64,000 nucleotides of DNA from Tamarix chinensis (taxonomy: Eukaryota > Streptophyta > Magnoliopsida > Caryophyllales > Tamaricaceae). Below, piece after piece: positions 58,078 through 64,000 of the stretch; position 1 is the stretch's first letter; each line of letters starts with the position of its first letter. The DNA lies in NCBI GenBank assembly GCA_030549775.1, contig CM060181.1, positions 58,277,701 to 58,341,700 on the forward strand, in the 5' to 3' direction. Below the pieces are notes generated by a model. That model worked only from the letters and a program-made list of their open reading frames with translations. It did not search any database and was not told where the DNA came from. The position numbers and the translations under genes were made by a program.

Positions 58078-60510
58078 CATTGATAAACATAATTATAACA
58101 CATTAATTTAAAATTATTTATATAACTTAAGTATATGTATTATGAATTTCTTTTTATGTTGAGAATTATATGTATAAGAAATTAAAAATTAATTTTTAAG
58201 TTATTAATTATTTTAACTTATTATTGAAATCTAAAATATGTGAATGTAAATATTATTAATAATTTTTTTTATATGACATTCAATTTAATCACATTATTGA
58301 TGTTAATATGTATTATTATTGACATTAATAATTAAATTTAACACATTTACTATGATATTATGGAAAATAATTATACCACAATTAATTTACAGTTATTTTT
58401 CTAACTTAAGTACAAGTATTATGATGTTTTTTATTTTCAGAATTATAATAAAATAAAAAATGACTACCAAGTGACTAATGAAAAATTAAAAATGATTTTT
58501 TATGTTATTAATTATTTTACCTTATTATTAAAAATTAAAATATCTAAAATAAAATATTATTAATAATTTTATCTTATATTTATTTTTGTTAATTAATGAA
58601 TTTTATCACTTTTCTATTGAGATTAATAAACATAATTATACCACACTTAATTTACAATTATATATCTCACTCAAGTGCATGTATTTTGAATTTATTTTCA
58701 TGTCAAAACATATAAAAAAAATAAAAAATGACTATTAACTGTGTTATAAAAAAATTAACTTATTTTTAAGTTATTAATTATTTCAGCTTATTATTGAAAA
58801 TTAAAATATGTAAATTAAAATGTTATTAAATATTTGTTCTTATGTTAGTTAATAAATTTTATCACAGTGTTGTTGAAATTAATAAACATAATTATACCAT
58901 ATTAATTTATAATTATTTATCTAACTTAAGTACATCATCTATTATGAATTTCTTTGGATGTTGAGAATTACAATTAAATCAAATATGACTATTATGTGTA
59001 GTATAACAATTAAAATTAGCTCATAAGTTATTAATTATTTCACTTTATTAATGAATATTAAAATACATTAATTAAAATCTAAGTAATTATTTCTTATTAT
59101 GTTAATTAATGAATTTTATTACATTTTTGTTGACATTAATAAACATAATTATACCACATTAATTTAAAATTATTTATCTAACTTAAGTGCATGTGTTATG
59201 AATTTCTTTTCATGTTGAGAAATATATTAAAATCTAAAATGACTATTAAGTGTGTTATAAAAGATTAAAAATTAGTTTTCAAATTATTAATTGTTTCACC
59301 TTATTTTTGAAAATTAAAAGTTTTAAATTAAAATTTTAGTATATTTTTTTTATTTTGTCAATTAATTAATTTTAATACATTTATGTTGACAGTAATAAAC
59401 ATAATTATACCACATTAATTTATAATTATTTATCTAACTAAATTACATGTACTATGAAATTATTTTCATGTTGAGAAATATAATAAAATAAAAAATGATT
59501 ATAAAGTGTGTTATAAAAATTTAAAAATTTGTTTTTAAATCATTAATTATTTCATCTTATTATTGAAAAATAAAATATGAAAATAAAATTATTAGTAATA
59601 CTTTTTCCTTATTCTAATTAATGAATTTCATTACAATTTTTTTTTGACATTAATAAACATAATTATACTATATTAATTTATAATTATTTATCTAACTTAA
59701 GTACATGCATTTTGAATTGGTTTTCATGTTCAAAAATATAATAAAATAAAAAATGACTATCAAATGTCTTATAAAAAATTGAAATTTAGTTTTTAAGTTA
59801 TATATTTTTTCAAATCGGTGTTGAAGTTTAAAATATTTTTTTTTTATAAATTTTCTTTTATATGTATTGATTTTAAATAATAAATTTAATCACATTTATG
59901 TGGACATTATTGAACCTAATTATACGACAACTAATAGACAATTATTTAAAAAAATTAAGTAATGTATTTTGAATTGTTTTCATGTTGAGAAATATAATGA
60001 AATAAGAAATGAATATCAAGTGTTTGATAAAAAATTGCAAATTAGTTTTTAAGTTATTAATTATTTTACCTTATTATTGAAAATTAAAGTATTATGAATA
60101 TCTTTTCTTATATTGATTTATTTTAAATAATGAATTTAACCATAATTCCTTTGGCATTAATAAACATAATTATGCCACAATTAATTTATAATTATTTATT
60201 TAACTTAACTATATTTATTTTGATTTTTTTATCTTGAGAAATATAATAAAATCAAAACTGATATCAATTGTCTTATAAACAAATTGAAAATTGTTTTTTA
60301 ATTTTTTAATTATTTTACCTTATTATTAAAAGTTAAAATATGTAAATTAAAATATTATTAATGATTTGTTTTATATTGATTCATGATAATTATTGAATTT
60401 AATCACATTTTTGTTGGCATTATTGGACCTAACTATAGCATAATTAATTTATAATTATTTGTCTAACTTATGTACATGTATTTTGAGCATAAAGTTTAGG
60501 ATATATTAAT
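58078..60510 (+). repeat. ~257-bp AT-rich satellite, right block
   Basis: About ten units; the AACTTAAG-like landmark lies at 58123, 58403, 58669, 58923, 59180, 59436, 59694, 59953, 60202 and 60465, with spacings of 249-280 bp. Taking out the LTR and one TSD copy leaves 256 bp between the last left-block landmark (53213) and the first here (58123). So the array is one satellite split by insertion. Confidence 0.9.
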
Positions 60511-61162
60511 AACATTTTAATTTTATTTAACTAAATTCATTTTGTGTATCTTTTTAAGTTGCAATCAATACATAAAATTTACTATACATATGATAAATTA
60601 TGGAAAATATAATATTAGTGTGATGTGTGGTTTTAACAAATTGTTTTCTTATTGCATTCATACAAGAACAATATTTAGAAATTTTAGTAGATTTTTTCAA
60701 TAATTACAAATATAATCGTTAGTTAGTATAGTGTGTTACAAAAACTAATTATTCTTCTTTCATTTATTACCATTTAATTTAGTCATTATATATATATAAA
60801 TATATCTTACATGTATTCATCTATGGAAGAAATTTGAATACAACTATAAAGAAGACAATATATGAAAAAAAAAAACATGGCTAAAAATTCTATATTCAAT
60901 CCCTTCCAATCTCATAGATTGTTATCTCCACTTAGTGACATTACAAATGGTCATTTCTTTATCTTAGTTATTGGAAATATTTTCACATATTGCTTAAACT
61001 ATTGAGTTTGTTTAACTATTTTATTCAATGTTTAATATAGCTTGCAACTCTAAAAGTTGTACTTATAAACTAGAGTTCACTAGTGGTCGAATGAACTATG
61101 GATCAAGTTTGGAAAGTTCAATCACATACAACAATACGATATGTCATTTCAAAAATACAAAC
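60511..61162. other. AT-rich DNA, no gene
   Basis: Contains a short TA run near 60790 but no other recognisable feature. Confidence 0.5.
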
Positions 61163-61790
61163 TATGGTAATTTTATAATAAAAGGGTAAAATTGAAATTT
61201 TGCAATTAATGGGTACGATAGTAATTTTGTGATTAATGGGCAAAATAGCAATTGGAAAATTAAAAGAGGTAAAATGGTAATATCATAATTAAGGATAAAA
61301 TGGTAATTTTATAAGTGAAGGGGGTGCTATGGTAATATTTGGAAGTTAAGGGATAAAAAGATAAATTTAAAAGTAAAGGGGTAAATGGTAATTTTAAAAA
61401 TAAAAGGGGGTAAAAGTGGAAATTAGAAAGGAGTAACTTGATAATTTAATAAAAAAAAAGAAGGGTAAAATGATAATTTAATAAAAGAGAAGGTTAAAAT
61501 GATAATTTAATAATGGAGAAGAGTAAAATGGTAAATATGATAAATGTGAGGGGGTAATTTGGTAATTTAACTAACTAAAGGAGTAATTTGGTAATTTAAC
61601 TAACTAACGGGGTAATTTGGTAATTAGGATATTAAATAGGGGTAATTTGGTAATTTGACCAACACAAAGGCAATTTATTAATTATAATAAATGGAAAAGG
61701 TCAAAGTGGTAATTTAACCAACCAAATGGAAAATGTATTAAGTATAACGATTATGAAGGGTGATTAGTGGCTTAACAAGGGTGGGAAATA
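61163..61790 (+). repeat. GGTAATTT minisatellite, copy 4
   Basis: Units such as 'aaaggggtaaatggtaatttt' grading into 'ggggtaatttggtaatttaac'. Same family as the arrays at 7660, 30400 and 45415. Confidence 0.85.
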
Positions 61791-63602
61791 GCTCGGTAAC
61801 CTAAACCGAGTAAGGGTCAAGCTAAGGTTGAATGTGTGCTATGTTTTCTATATGCCTTGGATGTCCTATGTAATTATATTTCATGTTTTATATGCTATTA
61901 TCTTAACTATTTCATGCATGGCGTGGCTTGGAACCGAGATTTGTACACGTGTCCTCCTTTGGTATATGATAATATGGATATGCTGTAAGTTATGATGTGA
62001 TGTGATATGATGTAGCCCTTTAAGACATGCATACTAGGATAATTAATGTGGTAATGTGGGATGGAGGCATGAAAAAGAGTAATGGGGGAGAAAGATAACT
62101 AAGGGGAAGTAAGTTGGCAAATGTAGGTAAGGGAGGAACTAGGATTTACATGGGATGGTTAGAGTCCACATGAGGCCAAACTTTACATATGGAAAGTTGC
62201 CTCAAGATGTGAGGAAGGTAACAAAAGTATCGTTTGGGTGCATGGGGGCTTCGGGTGAGAAATAGTACGTGGGATAGTATAAAGGTGCGTAGGATACTAA
62301 TCTAGGGTTGGGAGGAACCCTAATATTAGAAAGTGGGAAAGAAAAAGAGAATAATTAAAATAAAGGAGAATGAGTGCGGTAGAAAGTGAGGGTTCGATCT
62401 AAGGGTCGTGACATGTAAGGTGTTGAAATAGTCAGAATTTGTAAAGCAAAGAAGGATAGGCCACATAGGCCCAAATTAGGGTTTCTAGAGAAAACCCTAG
62501 GGTAAGGAAGTGAGTGGACTTTGAGGGTATAAAGTGTAGGCCTTGACCCACGCACTTAGTCAGGCTTCAGGTGTGAGAAAGTAGATTAAGGGAAGGATGT
62601 CGAGGCAGGGTAGGAAGCGCCAAGTCTGAATATGATAAGACACTAATCATGTAAAGTGGAAGATTATTGAGCTGGGTCCAGCTGATCCACCTGTTAGGAA
62701 TAGTGGTTAGGTGCATTCTGCCCTATAAGTAACCGATCCACCGACAAATAATAGTGGTGTGGACTTTGTCCCGTAAGTCACAAGCCAACCAGAAATAATA
62801 GTGGGGGATCCCAAGCTTAATAAACAAAACCCTAATTTGTTAAGACGAGTAACATATACTAAGTACTTACAGTGGAACACCATGAGAGTCGAGGCCAGAT
62901 CGTTCCACTAGCATAATAGTCGCTAGGAGTGTTTTGCCCTAGGGACTGATCCACTAGTATATAATAGTGGTTAGGTGTTTTCTGCCCTATAAGTGACTAA
63001 TCCACCGGCTATAATAGTAGGGTACCCGCACTCTCATGGAGATTATAATCCAAGATGGTTGATTAATGATGAACTAATGGCCTTAAGACCCTAAAAGTAT
63101 CGATTATTCATTATAGCCTATTATTATTTGGTTGACTTGTTAAGTATGCAAATGGAAAAAAGTGAATGTTACATATACACCATTGATATTTGATTGAATT
63201 GTTGAATATGTGAATGTATAGATCTGAATATTATGTTTATACCTGACGTCATGTATCGATACAATAGTATTTCATGTGTTACATTGTATGCTTACTTTTA
63301 AGCATTTTTTTAAAGGGTTACTCAATACCATAGTACTGAAGGTTCTCTTTGTGGGGCCCCTACCTATTCAATGGCCAATGCCCCTTGCAGGTCGTGTTAG
63401 GTGCTATTCAAGTAAGCCTTGGGAAAGAGCATAAAAAACCATCCAAAACTGTTAGGGTTTTTCTCTATTTTCTTTTAAACTCACAATTTCAATGTATCGT
63501 TGTTCTGTAACCAAAACGTGATGGATTATATTTATAGTGCTACTCTGATTTAATTGTTAGTTTAGCTTCTTGTAAACTATGTTTTACGCTTTTAGTCTTA
63601 GT

Positions 63603-63645
63603 ACTTAGTACCGTTACAGTAGGTTGAACCAATCTAGTACTAAGT
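63603..63645 (+). other. 3'-proximal stem-loop, family-A LTR copy 4
   Basis: ACTTAGTAC (63603-63611) and GTACTAAGT (63637-63645) are perfect complements. The G-U pair of the other copies is A-U here. Confidence 0.65.
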
Positions 63646-63748
63646 GTGTCAATAATATCCCCCGAATTTATGGTTTATTATTTTCTTTTGCTAATAGTGT
63701 TCTAATTAAATGAAATTTTTTTTAGTAGTGAATTTTGAAGGTGTTACA

Positions 63749-64000
63749 ATTTTGTGAAAGATTTGGATACCCTCATCATAGGTGAACAATTGTAATTAAA
63801 TAAAGGTTAGAATTTTTATTTTGTAATAATCATTGCTTAGTTATATTATTCACATTATTTATAATATAGAAAAAATTATAAGACAATAATATATTAGTTA
63901 ATGGTTCATATTCTAATTGTTCATAATAATGAATTAGAAGACAACAATAGAATACCATCATGTAGTACATACAATGATATTTCTTCAATTATTATATCTT
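63749..64000. other. AT-rich tail of the window
   Basis: No feature recognised. Confidence 0.5.

Larger units (their letters stand above)
61163..63748 (+). mobile_element. Family-A giant LTR, copy 4 (3' part only)
   Basis: Begins in the GGTAATTT array (61163-61790) and has CCAC...ATAATAGTGG-like modules (62690-63025), the 'gggttactcaatacc' box (63316), the 'gggggcccctacctattcaatgg'-type box and a stem-loop (63603-63645). It ends AAGGTGTTACA at 63748. The left border lacks a TG end, so the 5' half is missing. No TSD can be tested. Confidence 0.85.

Overview
This window is repeat-dense, AT-rich nuclear DNA of a flowering plant, most likely a eudicot. No intact host gene, tRNA or rRNA could be supported. 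Nearly everything recognisable is a nested stack of retrotransposons and their long terminal repeats (LTRs), plus one satellite array. The evidence is target-site duplications (TSDs) that can be read directly, TG...CA ends, and degraded but clearly recognisable Athila-type Ty3/gypsy, Ty1/copia and LINE proteins. Species cannot be told from the sequence.

Layout. (1) 1-2554: AT-rich DNA ending in what looks like a CACTA transposon terminus. (2) 2555-14973: a three-deep nest. A plus-strand LTR of 'family B' (my label) is split by a minus-strand family-B LTR (4208-14355, TSD ATGTG on both sides). That LTR is split in turn by a plus-strand 'family A' LTR (5512-10885, TSD CCATT on both sides). (3) 14974-17250: AT-rich spacer, including an 0.8-kb block duplicated at 47.9 kb. 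(4) 17250-20405: a decayed copia element (+) cut off inside its reverse transcriptase (RT). (5) 20406-28147: a decayed copia element (-) with both LTRs and a tRNA-Met primer site, split by a third LTR type, 'C' (22768-26521). (6) 28148-45402: a decayed Athila-like element (-). It is split by a second family-A LTR (28229-33540), by a LINE (36922-41690, flanked by an identical 19-bp TSD) and probably by a copia solo LTR (42604-43327). (7) 45403-47422: the 3' part of a third family-A LTR. (8) 47423-52150: spacer. (9) 52150-60510: a ~257-bp satellite array split by a complete family-B LTR (53429-58077). (10) 61163-63748: the 3' part of a fourth family-A LTR.

The most unusual content is the set of giant solo LTRs (families A, B and C, 3.7-5.4 kb each). 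A and B share a 3' module: many CCAC...TATAATAGTGG units, then a conserved stem-loop about 80-100 bp from the end, then a GTGTTACA terminus. Each also has its own internal architecture: an AT-rich head, a CT-rich kilobase, and a minisatellite (a GGTAATTT array in A; 27-bp units in B). No internal coding domain belonging to these LTRs lies in the window. Their autonomous partner is therefore unknown from here; large-LTR Ty3/gypsy elements of the Tat/Ogre type are the natural suspects.

All retroelement proteins are broken by stops and frameshifts. Three separate elements (copia +, copia - and the LINE) lack all or part of their RT core. Nothing here looks able to move by itself.
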